A stretch of DNA of 64,000 nucleotides from Flavobacterium psychrophilum. Its GTDB lineage: Bacteria; Bacteroidota; Bacteroidia; Flavobacteriales; Flavobacteriaceae. The stretch covers positions 3,747 through 67,746 of the forward strand of contig CAMBZB010000010.1 in NCBI GenBank assembly GCA_945872245.1, in the 5' to 3' direction. Shown in pieces: positions 44,106 through 52,600 of this stretch (positions are counted from its first letter, which is position 1; every line of letters starts with the position of its first letter). The notes under the pieces are model-generated. The model did not search any database. It was not told the origin of the DNA and worked only from the letters and a program-made list of their open reading frames with translations. The position numbers were made by a program, and so were the translations under genes.

Positions 44106-44546
44106 TTAGTCTTGGTTGGTCGTTTTTCTCCAAGTAAACGCATTCAAAATGTGTCTTTTTGCAAATCTTCCAGGAGAATCGGCATTTACCATTTTTACAT
44201 AAGTGGCTTTAGGCACACTGATGTATTCGTAAACGCTACCGTTAGAAAAATTGATAATCAATCGTCCTTCGACAAATTTGTAGTCAGTGATTGTTGATGT
44301 AGCAATGGTTTCGGTATATTCCGGCAAGTTTTGTTTGATGGTTTCAGGATTGATACTTACCAAAAAATGATAGGCTTCAATGATCTTTTTGCTGTTTTCT
44401 TCGGCAGCTTTTAAACCAGCTTCATCGCCCTGAAATTTGTCAGGATGTGCTTCCTTCATCGCGTTGCGATAAATGGTTTTTAAATCCTTTAATTCTGCAG
44501 TTTTGTCTACGTTTAGCAGCTTACGGTATTCAACTATTTTTTTCAT
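44106..44546 (-). CDS. J-domain and KTSC-domain protein
   Basis: 146 residues. The N-terminal half is a short DnaJ-type J domain: YRKLLNVDKTAELKDLKTIY then MKEAHPDKFQGDE, which keeps the HPD motif needed to stimulate DnaK. The C-terminal half is a KTSC domain (FSNGSVYEYISVPKATYVKM, PGRFAKRHI), a small fold of unknown, perhaps RNA-binding, role seen also at the ends of lysyl-tRNA synthetases. The fusion suggests a co-chaperone with a specific client, which is inference. A -7 element TACCTTTG lies at 44616-44623 on the same strand. Confidence 0.88.
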   Translation of the reverse strand: MKKIVEYRKLLNVDKTAELKDLKTIYRNAMKEAHPDKFQGDEAGLKAAEENSKKIIEAYHFLVSINPETIKQNLPEYTETIATSTITDYKFVEGRLIINFSNGSVYEYISVPKATYVKMVNADSPGRFAKRHILNAFTWRKTTNQD

Positions 44547-44717
44547 AAATAAGGGAACTACTTGTCTTTTATCATGAAATCATAGTAATTAGATTTCAAA
44601 ATTGACAATTTTTTGCAAAGGTACACTTTTTTTTAAGTTTTAAGTTTAGGACTAAAAAAAAATCAAAGAACCTGCCTTTATTCGGGCTTTTTTGGAAAAT
44701 AAAGTTGCCTGAAAAAA

Positions 44718-44966
44718 CTATTGTTGGGGCTTGTTATTGGCCTTGTCGAAGTTTTTGGATTTTTTGGGATACTTGTTGTAGCTAATGTCACTCGGATTTT
44801 CAATAACTGATTTTATGGTAATCCAATCGCCCAGGGCGTGGTTTGACATCGCCATTTTATAATCTAATAAATACTCACCACAAAAAAAGTTGTTGTTTTC
44901 ATCCTTTTCCATTATTCCGGTATAAACTCCTTTTTGCAGCATTTTTTCTTGTGAAGACTTGCTCAT
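44718..44966 (-). CDS. Small soluble protein, unknown
   Basis: 82 residues. No membrane helix. The core KGVYTGIMEKDENNNFFCGEY and DYKMAMSNHALGDWITIKSV looks like a small beta domain; the C-terminus is basic and low in complexity (NKYPKKSKNFDKANNKPQQ). A -7 element TAGCTTTG (minus strand, 44999-45006) is well placed, which supports a real gene. I recognise no family. Confidence 0.6.
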   Translation of the reverse strand: MSKSSQEKMLQKGVYTGIMEKDENNNFFCGEYLLDYKMAMSNHALGDWITIKSVIENPSDISYNKYPKKSKNFDKANNKPQQ

Positions 44967-45023
44967 AATCCATTTGATTTTAATAAAATTCTATGGGGCA
45001 AAGCTAATCAATTATTATTTGCC

Positions 45024-45055
45024 TTGGGTTATTCTTGACTTTGTGATTATCTTTG
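45024..45055 (+). promoter_or_regulatory. Promoter abutting the start of the 180-residue unknown gene
   Basis: TTG (45024-45026), 21 bases, TATCTTTG (45048-45055). It ends four bases before the ATG at 45060, so transcription should start at or very near the start codon. Confidence 0.7.
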
Positions 45056-45059
45056 TCTC

Positions 45060-45602
45060 ATGAAAGCATCATTTCGTCCCAGTCCCAATTCTTTCAAAAA
45101 TACGTTTTGTGTTTTCCGTGAAATCGAAGCAAAAGCCATTGAAAATTTAGAGGTGCAATTCGAAAGCAAATCAGGAAGTACGTATTATTACACCGAATTG
45201 GGAATGTATAGACTCTCCAACCATTGGGGGAGATTGGCTAACAGCAAATGGAGGCTGGAGCCAATGGAACTGGCATCCTCGTCTAAAACGAAACTGGGAT
45301 TTGCCGCTTGGGACGATTTTTATCCTGATAATGCGGAAGAAGAATTGTATTACCTAGAAGTAAATTATACCAATAACACCGTAAATTACCAGCATAAAAA
45401 CAACCCGAATTATGACGCTAAGGCGATGCTGAGAACTAGTTTTGAAACCACGAAAAAAATAAAGCAAATCAGAAACTTATTCAATCTAACGTCTTGGGCT
45501 AAATATTTTGAATACGATGATTTAGATTTATTGCGACAACATATAATTAACCAATTAATTTTCACCAATAAAACTTTGGAAGAAATAAAAAGAGCACTAT
45601 AA
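45060..45602 (+). CDS. Conserved protein of unknown function, possibly leaderless
   Basis: 180 residues, no signal or membrane helix. The N-terminal two thirds form a beta-rich domain with many aromatic residues (GSTYYYTELGMYRLSNHWGR, SKWRLEP, GFAAWDDFYPDN, YYLEVNYTNNTVNYQHKN); the C-terminal part is helical (TTKKIKQIRNLFNLTSWAKY). I have seen close relatives only in flavobacteria and know no function. The promoter ends four bases before the ATG. Its TAA overlaps the ATG of the next small gene by one base, so translation is coupled. Confidence 0.75.
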   Translation: MKASFRPSPNSFKNTFCVFREIEAKAIENLEVQFESKSGSTYYYTELGMYRLSNHWGRLANSKWRLEPMELASSSKTKLGFAAWDDFYPDNAEEELYYLEVNYTNNTVNYQHKNNPNYDAKAMLRTSFETTKKIKQIRNLFNLTSWAKYFEYDDLDLLRQHIINQLIFTNKTLEEIKRAL

Positions 45603-45754
45603 TGGGAAGAAACAACGAGAGGAATATAAAGAAACACAACGATAAGTTGCACAAAGAACAGGATAAAGTGAAAGCCGCTAAAGTTTTACGCAAAGAAAAA
45701 TTGAAACAAATTGTGAAGAAGTTTAACGAGACCAACCACTCAGAAAATTTATAA
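45602..45754 (+). CDS. Very small basic protein, 50 residues
   Basis: Translation starts MGRNNERNIKKHNDKLHKEQ and ends KKFNETNHSENL before TAA at 45752. About 30 percent of residues are Lys or Arg, there is no hydrophobic segment, and the whole chain should be one charged helix. The ATG overlaps the upstream stop (TAATG) and the next gene follows after 9 bases. This tight spacing is the main evidence that it is a gene. A nucleic-acid or ribosome contact would fit the charge, but this is only inference. Confidence 0.65.
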   Translation: MGRNNERNIKKHNDKLHKEQDKVKAAKVLRKEKLKQIVKKFNETNHSENL

Positions 45755-45763
45755 AAATACGAC

Positions 45764-45991
45764 ATGGACCACACTAAATTCGCGGCATTAAAAAATGACG
45801 TACAGGAAATAATAGATTTGATTGCCAAAAAACAAACCAAGGAAGCCAACAATAAATTGGTGGAAGTAAGTGATTTATTAGACGATTTACACGATTTTTC
45901 CGAAGAGGATGAAGATTTACTTGAAATCAGTCGGTACCAAGTGCTGTTGAATCATCTGTATCAAAAAATACATTTGGCAAGTGAGGAATAA
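45764..45991 (+). CDS. Small acidic protein, unknown
   Basis: 75 residues, fully helical in appearance: HTKFAALKNDVQEIIDLIAK, then VEVSDLLDDLHDFSEEDEDL, then YQVLLNHLYQKIHL. It is strongly acidic in the middle, in contrast to the basic 50-residue protein encoded 9 bases upstream. The opposite charges and coupling invite the idea that the two bind each other, which is untested. It is the third and last gene of this unit. Confidence 0.7.
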   Translation: MDHTKFAALKNDVQEIIDLIAKKQTKEANNKLVEVSDLLDDLHDFSEEDEDLLEISRYQVLLNHLYQKIHLASEE

Positions 45992-46027
45992 TACCCTTTT
46001 GGCAATAAGCCAAAAGGATTAGTTTCC

Positions 46028-46663
46028 CTATTTTACGAAGTACTCTTTGTACCATGAAATGGCCATTTCGGCAACTTCTATCAATTTTCCGGGCTCTTCG
46101 AACAAATGGGTGGCACCAGGTATTATTTTCATTTCCTTTACACAATGCAGTTGGTCAAACGCCTGTTTGTTCATTTGAATCACCGGAACATCGAGTTGTC
46201 CCACAATCAACAAAGTTGGTGCCGTTACCATGGGCAAAGCCTTTAAGGCCAAATCGGGACGTCCGCCACGCGACACCACCGCTTTTATTTTTTTTTCAAA
46301 ATAGGCAGCAGCCCTTAAGGCTGATGCCGCACCGGTGCTTGCCCCAAAATAGGCCAAGGAGAATTCCTGGGTTTCTACATTGTGCATGAGCCATTCTGTT
46401 GCCTCAATCAACCGGCTCACCAGCAAATCAATGTTAAATCGGTTTTCGTAAATTCGGTCTTCTTGCTCTGTCAGCAGATCAAACAATAATGTACCCATGC
46501 CGTGTTGCTGGATTAATTCTGCTACCATTTTATTTCTGGGACTAAAGCGGCTGCTGCCGCTGCCGTGCGAAAAAACAACAATACCCAGAGCGTTTTCAGG
46601 AAGCACCAATTCCCCTTTTAATGTCACAGAAGCCAAAGGGATGCTTATTTCTTCTCTTTTCAT
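46028..46663 (-). CDS. Dienelactone-hydrolase-like alpha/beta hydrolase
   Basis: 211 residues. VVFSHGSGSSRFSPRNK is the oxyanion region, YFGASTGAASALRAA the nucleophile elbow (GxSxG), VGQLDVPVIQ the acid and PGATHLFEEPG the histidine, so the triad is complete. A TTG three codons upstream is also in frame; I use the ATG. It follows a phosphoribosyltransferase gene by 41 bases on the same strand. In some bacteria the same two domains are fused into one protein, which suggests a shared but unknown task. Confidence 0.88.
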   Translation of the reverse strand: MKREEISIPLASVTLKGELVLPENALGIVVFSHGSGSSRFSPRNKMVAELIQQHGMGTLLFDLLTEQEDRIYENRFNIDLLVSRLIEATEWLMHNVETQEFSLAYFGASTGAASALRAAAYFEKKIKAVVSRGGRPDLALKALPMVTAPTLLIVGQLDVPVIQMNKQAFDQLHCVKEMKIIPGATHLFEEPGKLIEVAEMAISWYKEYFVK

Positions 46664-46704
46664 GATGGACAAATTTTAAAAGAAACAATACGGATTAACA
46701 TCGT

Positions 46705-47340
46705 TTATTCTATCAAATTGGCTACACCCAGCATTCGAATCACTTCATCATCGGCCACTTGTTCAAACGTTTCGTAAAACCGTCCTACGCCCCTGAAATC
46801 TTTAGGCGCCATCAAGTATACAAATTCATCTGTGTTTTGTTCAAATACTTTTACGGTGTCAAATGGCACTACGGGTACTGCCACAATAATTTTTTTAGGA
46901 TGCCTTTTTTTCAACATTTCTATGCTGGCAAGTAGGGTGTTTCCTGTTGCAATGCCGTCATCCACCACAATTACTGTTTTACCCTTGATATTGGCTGGTT
47001 TTCGGTAGCCCATGTAGAGATTGTATTTGTCTTTCATTGATTCCCTGAGGTGTTTTATTTCCCTTTCAATGTATTCTTTGGGAATGTCAGGATGCTGATT
47101 GATAATCGTTGAATCCAGTGAGACGGCCCCTATGGCATATTCTTTGTTTAAAGGATGTCCGATTTTTTTGGAAAGGATAATATCCAATGGAAGGTGTAAG
47201 TTTTTGGAAATCTCGTACCCAATAGGGACTCCCCCCCGGGGAACGGCAAGAATGATGGCGTCACTATTCTGATATTTTTCCAATTTTTGAGAAAGTAATA
47301 TGCCGGCTTCTTTTCTGTCTTGAAGAATTACTTGGTACAT
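46705..47340 (-). CDS. Phosphoribosyltransferase family protein
   Basis: 211 residues of type I PRTase fold. VIVVDDGIATGNT is the PRPP-binding signature, AVPRGGVPIGYEISKNL and SKKIGHPLNKEYAIGAV are the other loops. KYQNSDAIILAVPRGG is typical of the group paired or fused with dienelactone-hydrolase-like enzymes. The base or other acceptor is unknown. It is the first gene of the pair; upstream are 264 bases without a gene, in which I see only AT-rich sequence and the near-promoter TATCTTTA. Confidence 0.88.
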   Translation of the reverse strand: MYQVILQDRKEAGILLSQKLEKYQNSDAIILAVPRGGVPIGYEISKNLHLPLDIILSKKIGHPLNKEYAIGAVSLDSTIINQHPDIPKEYIEREIKHLRESMKDKYNLYMGYRKPANIKGKTVIVVDDGIATGNTLLASIEMLKKRHPKKIIVAVPVVPFDTVKVFEQNTDEFVYLMAPKDFRGVGRFYETFEQVADDEVIRMLGVANLIE

Positions 47341-47604
47341 GATAAAAATAGATAAGATTAAACAATTAATTTACACTTAAAGATACTGATTTTTAGTTTA
47401 TTAGGTGGTAAAATAATGATAAATTAAAAGATTGTTTGGGAATTTTAACTCTTAGGGAATACCACAATTTTTTGGAATCATACAGAATAAATCAGGCAGC
47501 TTTTTCAATAGAGGAGTTGTCATTGAAAAACGAAATGGTTTTTAACTAAAAATTAATAAACGTTTGGCTTCGGTTCATTTCAAAATAATGTACTTTTAAA
47601 ACCT

Positions 47605-48723
47605 ATGAAAAGCACCATCAAAAAAGGATTTTATTTCAAGGCCTATGAACCGCCGTTCCAGTCTCCGTTTGATAAACTCTTTTCGATTTTCAAGGAATTA
47701 ATCACCCATACTTCGGGCGATTTCGACGAAGCCATCGATTGGTTGCGGGAATTGGACACAGAATACAAACTCACCGACGAACACTATACCATCGATGATT
47801 TCATCGAAGATTTAAAGAAAAAAGGATACATCCGAGAGGAACTCAAAGACGACGGAACCTCAGGAATCGGTGTCACCGCTAAAACGGAAAGAGCCATTCG
47901 TCAGCAAGCTTTGGACAACATTTTTGGGAATCTAAAGCGAAGCGGAACCGGAAACCACAAAACAAAACACGCCGGAAATGGCGACGAACATACCGGAGAA
48001 TTTCGCGAGTTTCATTTTGGGGATGGATTAGAACGCATTTCCCTGACCGAGAGTCTGAGAAACGCCCAAATCAATAACGGCGTGGCCGATTTTATGCTGA
48101 CTGAAAATGATTTGGTGGTCGAAGAAACCCAATACAAATCCCAAATGAGCACGGTTTTGATGATCGACATCAGCCACAGTATGATATTGTACGGCGAGGA
48201 CCGAATCACCCCGGCCAAAAAAGTGGCGATGGCGCTGGCTGAATTGATTACCACGCGTTATCCCAAAGACACCTTGGATATTCTGGTTTTCGGAAACGAT
48301 GCCTGGACAATTGCCATCCGGGATTTGCCCTATTTAAAAGTGGGACCCTATCATACCAATACCGTGGCGGGTTTACAATTAGCCATGGATTTATTGCGCA
48401 GAAAGCGCAACACTAACAAGCAAATCTTCATGATTACCGACGGCAAACCGAGTTGTGTCCGCGAAAAAGATGGAACGTATTATATGAATAGCAACGGCCT
48501 TGACGAATATATTGTCGATAAATGCTACAACGAAGCCCAACAAGCTCGGAAATTGCACATTCCCATCACGACTTTTATGATTGCCAAAGATCCGTATTTG
48601 CAGCAATTCGTCAATCGGTTTACCGAAGCCAACCAAGGAAAAGCTTTTTATACCGGATTGAAAGGGCTGGGCGAAATGATTTTCGAGGATTATGAAACCA
48701 ATCGTAAAAAAAGGATTAAATAA
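47605..48723 (+). CDS. VWA-domain protein of the MoxR/Mg-chelatase-like system
   Basis: 372 residues. The N-terminal 150 residues are charged and contain YKLTDEHYTIDDFIEDLKKK. The von Willebrand A domain has an intact MIDAS: MIDISHSMILYGEDRITPA (DxSxS variant DISHS), YHTNTVAGLQLAMDLL and FMITDGKPS. The next gene encodes its AAA+ partner, in the manner of BchD/BchI, CoxE/CoxD and ViaA/RavA pairs that use ATP to remodel or metallate a client. No chelatase H subunit is present, so pigment or cobalamin synthesis is not implied. Confidence 0.9.
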   Translation: MKSTIKKGFYFKAYEPPFQSPFDKLFSIFKELITHTSGDFDEAIDWLRELDTEYKLTDEHYTIDDFIEDLKKKGYIREELKDDGTSGIGVTAKTERAIRQQALDNIFGNLKRSGTGNHKTKHAGNGDEHTGEFREFHFGDGLERISLTESLRNAQINNGVADFMLTENDLVVEETQYKSQMSTVLMIDISHSMILYGEDRITPAKKVAMALAELITTRYPKDTLDILVFGNDAWTIAIRDLPYLKVGPYHTNTVAGLQLAMDLLRRKRNTNKQIFMITDGKPSCVREKDGTYYMNSNGLDEYIVDKCYNEAQQARKLHIPITTFMIAKDPYLQQFVNRFTEANQGKAFYTGLKGLGEMIFEDYETNRKKRIK

Positions 48724-48858
48724 GCATTCAGTATTCAGTTTTTAGTGTTCAGTCGTAGTCGCAGCTTGTCAGTTCAAGCGCGTCATTCTAAGCGAAGACG
48801 AAGGACGAGAACTATTTTAATAGCAATTTCAATAGCAATAATAATTTCAATAAAAAAA

Positions 48859-50316
48859 ATGAACAGCATAACCACACTAGGCGAATTAAAAAAATCAGGA
48901 TACCAAAGCAAAAGTATCAAAGACGAATTGCGTCACAATTTAAGGGAAAAAATCAAGTCCGGACTACCTAGCTTCGAAGGCGTTCACGGGTTTGAGAATA
49001 CCGTGATTCCGGAATTGGAACGCGCCATTTTATCGCGTCACAACATCAACTTGTTGGGACTTCGCGGTCAAGCCAAAACCCGATTGGCGCGTAAAATGAT
49101 CGAATTGTTGGACGAATACATTCCGTTTGTGGCGGGTTCTGAAATCAATGACGATCCGTTGCGTCCCATTTCCCGTTTTGCCAAAGACCTCATTACCGAT
49201 AAAGGCGATACAACTCCCATTTCCTGGTTGCACCGTAGCGAGCGTTTCTTCGAAAAACTCGCCACGCCAGACGTAACCGTTGCCGACTTGATTGGCGATG
49301 TCGATCCCATAAAAGCGGCTAATTTGAAACTGTCGTATGCCGATGACCGCGTAATTCATTTTGGGATGATACCACGGGCGAATCGTTGTATTTTTGTCAT
49401 CAACGAGTTACCCGATTTGCAAGCCAGAATCCAAGTAGCCTTATTCAATATTTTGCAGGAAGGCGACATTCAAATTCGGGGCTTCAAATTGCGAATGCCG
49501 CTCGATATGCAGTTTATTTTCACTGCAAATCCGGAGGATTACACCAATCGGGGCAGTATTGTGACGCCATTGAAGGACAGAATCGGTTCCCAAATCCTGA
49601 CGCATTACCCAGAAACCATTAAAATTGCCCGAACTATCACGGAACAAGAGGCTAAATTAGATGCCTCCCAAAGCGATTTGGTTTACGTGCCTTCCTTGGC
49701 TAGGGATTTACTGGAACAAATTAGTTTTGAAGCTAGAGAAAGTGAATACATTGACAATAAAAGTGGTGTTAGTGCCCGATTAAGCATAACGGCTTTTGAA
49801 AACTTATTAAGCACCGCCGAGCGTCGCGTCCTGAAATCAGGCGGGGATCACACCACTTTGCGCTTGTCCGACTTTATGGGAATTATTCCCGCCATTACTG
49901 GAAAAGTCGAATTGGTGTACGAAGGCGAGCAGGAGGGGGCAGCCGTTGTCGCACAGCATTTAATAGGCGACGCGATTCACACCTTCTTTCCAGCGTATTT
50001 TCCGAAAATCGAAAAACTCGAAAAGCAGGGAGAAAAAACACCTTATTCCGATACCTTGGAATGGTTTTTTGCCGAAAGTGGTTTTGCATTATTAGACGAT
50101 TCCTCGGATGAGGAATACAAAACCATTCTCGACAGTATCGCTCCATTGGGTGTTTTAATCAAAAAATACCAGCCACAACTCGAAAAGGAAGATGCTTATT
50201 TCATGAAAGAGTTTATACTTTGGGGATTGGTGGAGTACGATAAATTGAGCAAAGATAGATTTTCGGAAGGCTATCAGTTCAAGGATTTATATGGCAGTTA
50301 CATCAGTAAATTGTAA
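48859..50316 (+). CDS. AAA+ ATPase of the MoxR/Mg-chelatase-I type
   Basis: 485 residues. Walker A is LLGLRGQAKTRLAR, with alanine in place of the usual last glycine, and Walker B is FVINELPDLQ, with Asn in place of Asp; I recall this wording as normal for this subfamily. IQVALFNILQEGDIQIRGF and FTANPEDYTNRGSIVTPL give sensor 1 and the arginine-finger region. The frame is open upstream to 48745, but that stretch translates to low-complexity Arg/Ile residues, so I use the ATG at 48859. It pairs with the VWA gene 135 bases upstream; together they probably form an ATP-driven remodelling complex with unknown client. Confidence 0.9.
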   Translation: MNSITTLGELKKSGYQSKSIKDELRHNLREKIKSGLPSFEGVHGFENTVIPELERAILSRHNINLLGLRGQAKTRLARKMIELLDEYIPFVAGSEINDDPLRPISRFAKDLITDKGDTTPISWLHRSERFFEKLATPDVTVADLIGDVDPIKAANLKLSYADDRVIHFGMIPRANRCIFVINELPDLQARIQVALFNILQEGDIQIRGFKLRMPLDMQFIFTANPEDYTNRGSIVTPLKDRIGSQILTHYPETIKIARTITEQEAKLDASQSDLVYVPSLARDLLEQISFEARESEYIDNKSGVSARLSITAFENLLSTAERRVLKSGGDHTTLRLSDFMGIIPAITGKVELVYEGEQEGAAVVAQHLIGDAIHTFFPAYFPKIEKLEKQGEKTPYSDTLEWFFAESGFALLDDSSDEEYKTILDSIAPLGVLIKKYQPQLEKEDAYFMKEFILWGLVEYDKLSKDRFSEGYQFKDLYGSYISKL

Positions 50317-50326
50317 AAGCACAAAA

Positions 50327-50350
50327 GGGTTTAGAAACAGTTCTAAACCC
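50327..50350. terminator. Bidirectional hairpin between the AAA and GYF genes
   Basis: Perfect 10-bp stem GGGTTTAGAA / TTCTAAACCC with an ACAG loop between convergent genes; T-rich on the minus-strand side. Confidence 0.75.
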
Positions 50351-50362
50351 ATTTAATTTGCG

Positions 50363-51082
50363 TTACTTTATTTTTTCCGATTCGAGTTTCAGCTCCTCTA
50401 GCTCTTTTTCTAATTGTTCGATTTCGCTTTTATAACCGTCAATTTCATTTTGCAACAAACTCATTTGTTCGTTTCTTTCGCTGGCGCTTCGCAGGATCTT
50501 AAAACTACGCGAATCATTTAGTTTGCTCTCCGTAGCTTCTAAATTGTCCCTTGCTACGGCGAGTAAATCCGGAATTTCCAGAAGCCTATCGCTTATGGCT
50601 TTTTTTTGCTCTTGGGCTGCTCTTTCGGCAGCAGCTTTTTCTGCTGCAGCCACTATTATTTTTTGTTCCTCAATTTCTTTTTGTTGGAGTTCGTATTGGT
50701 AATTCTCCACTTCGGTTTTATGATTTTTAAGCTTGAGTTCTCGGCTTCTCTCGTCTTGTAAGGTGTTGAATACAATTGTTCCAGCTGCCAAAGCCAAGAG
50801 TCCTAAAACAACAAAAAAGGTATTTTTAGACAAACCCAAAATTTCTTGTTTCTTCTTTTTTTTCTCTGCTTTTGGTTTAGGGGGAATTGTCGAAAAAGAT
50901 TGTAAAGGGGGCGGAATTGCCACGAAAACACTTGTCAACTCGGGAATCTCTTCAGCATTTTTCCAGTGTTCCATTCCTTCAAACCATACTGGAGTTGTTT
51001 TGGTTATTTTTCGGACTTTCAATTCTTCAAAATCAAATGGTCCGCTGCTTTCCGTGCCGTTGTGTAGAAAGTATTTTTTCAT
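50363..51082 (-). CDS. GYF-domain membrane protein with coiled coil
   Basis: 239 residues. The N-terminus is a GYF_2 domain (KYFLHNGTESSGPFDFEELK, TTPVWFEGMEHWKNAEEIPE), which binds proline-rich peptides. A basic stretch (KPKAEKKKKKQE) precedes one membrane helix (TFFVVLGLLALAAGTIVF), and the rest is a long charged coiled coil with AAAEKAAAERAAQEQKK and EIDGYKSEIEQLEKELEELK. The upstream ATG would add five residues; I start at MKKYFLHNG. By the positive-inside pattern the GYF domain is cytoplasmic and the coiled coil outside. Function unknown. Confidence 0.85.
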   Translation of the reverse strand: MKKYFLHNGTESSGPFDFEELKVRKITKTTPVWFEGMEHWKNAEEIPELTSVFVAIPPPLQSFSTIPPKPKAEKKKKKQEILGLSKNTFFVVLGLLALAAGTIVFNTLQDERSRELKLKNHKTEVENYQYELQQKEIEEQKIIVAAAEKAAAERAAQEQKKAISDRLLEIPDLLAVARDNLEATESKLNDSRSFKILRSASERNEQMSLLQNEIDGYKSEIEQLEKELEELKLESEKIK

Positions 51083-51193
51083 AAATGGGTAATTCAAGCT
51101 TCTTTATCGAGGTTTTAAAAATGAAGCCATAAATATATAATTATAATTCAATATTTTTTGAAAAAAAATAGGGTGTCAACATAAATTTTCAAA

Positions 51194-52600
51194 CTACTTT
51201 CCGATACAGAAATTGGCAAAGATGTTTCCCAGTAATTCGTCATTCGTCACTTTGCCCGTAATCATCCCAAAATGGTACAAGGCTTCCTTGATGTCAATCG
51301 CCATCAAGTCGCTCGATAGGTTGATTTCCAGTCCAAATTTCACTTTTTGGATTTCCTCCAGCGCTTTGAGTAAAGAGTCGTAATGTCTTGTGTTGGTGAC
51401 AATGGTTTCGTTATTGCGTAACGCTCCAGTATTGACAAAGGAGAGCAATTGGTTTTTGAGTTCGTCAATTCCTGTTTTGTTTTTGGCTGAAATTTCAATT
51501 AATAATTGATAATTGATAATTGATAATTGGTTGTCAAATTGCTTTCGCTGTTTCGAATCTAATTTGTCAATTTTATTCGTCACCACAATTAATGGTTTAA
51601 GTGGAAATTGATTTCGAATTTTTTCAATTTGAATTTTCACACTATTTTCATTATCCATTATCAATTGTAAACTATCAATTAAAAATAAAACTACTTGTGC
51701 CTGTTCTATTTTTTCGAAAGTCTTTCTAATCCCGATGCTTTCCACTACATCTTCGGTTTCGCGAATTCCTGCCGTATCGATGATTCGAAAACCTATGCCG
51801 CCAATAACCAATTCATCTTCAATCGTATCTCGAGTGGTTCCGGCAATGTGGGAAACGATGGCGCGTTCTTCGTTCAGCAAGGCATTCAATAAAGTGGATT
51901 TCCCCACATTGGGTTCTCCCACAATCGCCACAGGAATACCATTTTTGATGACATTGCCCACGGCAAAGGAATCAATCAGGCGTTTCAGCACAAATTCGAT
52001 TCTGTTTAATAGTTCGTGAAATTGTGCCCGGTCGGCAAAAGCCACATCTTCCTCGGCAAAGTCGAGTTCGAGTTCGATTAGCGAGGCAAAATTTAATAAT
52101 TCTTCGCGGAGCTTGGCTATTTCGTTCGAGAAACCGCCGCGCATTTGCTGCATCGCGATTTGGTGTGAAGCTTCGTTGTCTGACGAAATCAAATCGGCAA
52201 CAGCTTCGGCTTGAGATAGGTCGAGCTTGCCGTTCAGAAAAGCTCTCAGGGTAAATTCTCCTGGGTTTGCCATTCGGCACCCTTTTCGAAGTAATAACTG
52301 AATGATTTGCTGTTGGATATAAGTCGAGCCGTGACAGGAAATTTCGATGGTGTTTTCGCCAGTATAAGAGTGAGGCCCTTTGAAAATGGAAACCAACACT
52401 TCATCCAGCGTTTTTTGGTTGTCGATAACATGTCCCAAATGCAGGGTATGGGATTTTTGTTGGGTTAAATCCTTTCCTTTAATGGATTTAAAAACAGAAT
52501 TTCCAATGGCAATTGCATCTTCGCCAGAAATCCGAATGATGGCTATGGCTCCCGCTCCTGAAGGAGTTGCTAGGGCTACTATGGAATCGTTGTATAACAT
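51194..52600 (-). CDS. mnmE: tRNA modification GTPase MnmE
   Basis: 468 residues. With MnmG it makes the 5-carboxymethylaminomethyl group on U34 of some tRNAs. Seen: IVALATPSGAGAIAIIRISG (folate-binding N-domain), GEPNVGKSTLLNAL (G1), IAGTTRDTIEDE (G2), DTAGIRETEDVVESIG (G3), VTNKIDKL (G4), and the C-terminal CIGK. The start at 52600 begins with MLYNDSIVALATP as in homologues; upstream residues are not conserved. After G4 the sequence QFDNQLSIINYQLLIEISAK is encoded by a tandem 7-base repeat (51504-51530). A -7 element TACCTTTG lies at 52619-52626. Confidence 0.96.
   Translation of the reverse strand: MLYNDSIVALATPSGAGAIAIIRISGEDAIAIGNSVFKSIKGKDLTQQKSHTLHLGHVIDNQKTLDEVLVSIFKGPHSYTGENTIEISCHGSTYIQQQIIQLLLRKGCRMANPGEFTLRAFLNGKLDLSQAEAVADLISSDNEASHQIAMQQMRGGFSNEIAKLREELLNFASLIELELDFAEEDVAFADRAQFHELLNRIEFVLKRLIDSFAVGNVIKNGIPVAIVGEPNVGKSTLLNALLNEERAIVSHIAGTTRDTIEDELVIGGIGFRIIDTAGIRETEDVVESIGIRKTFEKIEQAQVVLFLIDSLQLIMDNENSVKIQIEKIRNQFPLKPLIVVTNKIDKLDSKQRKQFDNQLSIINYQLLIEISAKNKTGIDELKNQLLSFVNTGALRNNETIVTNTRHYDSLLKALEEIQKVKFGLEINLSSDLMAIDIKEALYHFGMITGKVTNDELLGNIFANFCIGK
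51504..51530. repeat. Tandem 7-base repeat inside mnmE
   Basis: AATTGAT is repeated three times and a fourth time in part (AATTGG). It encodes QLSIINYQL in the G domain between the G4 motif and the SAK motif. Three units equal 21 bases, so the frame is kept, but loss or gain of one unit would shift it. Confidence 0.9.

Noticed and set aside
48745..48858. Upstream extension of the AAA ATPase gene by 38 codons
   Set aside because: It translates to Arg/Ser/Ile-rich low-complexity residues; the family starts near the ATG at 48859.
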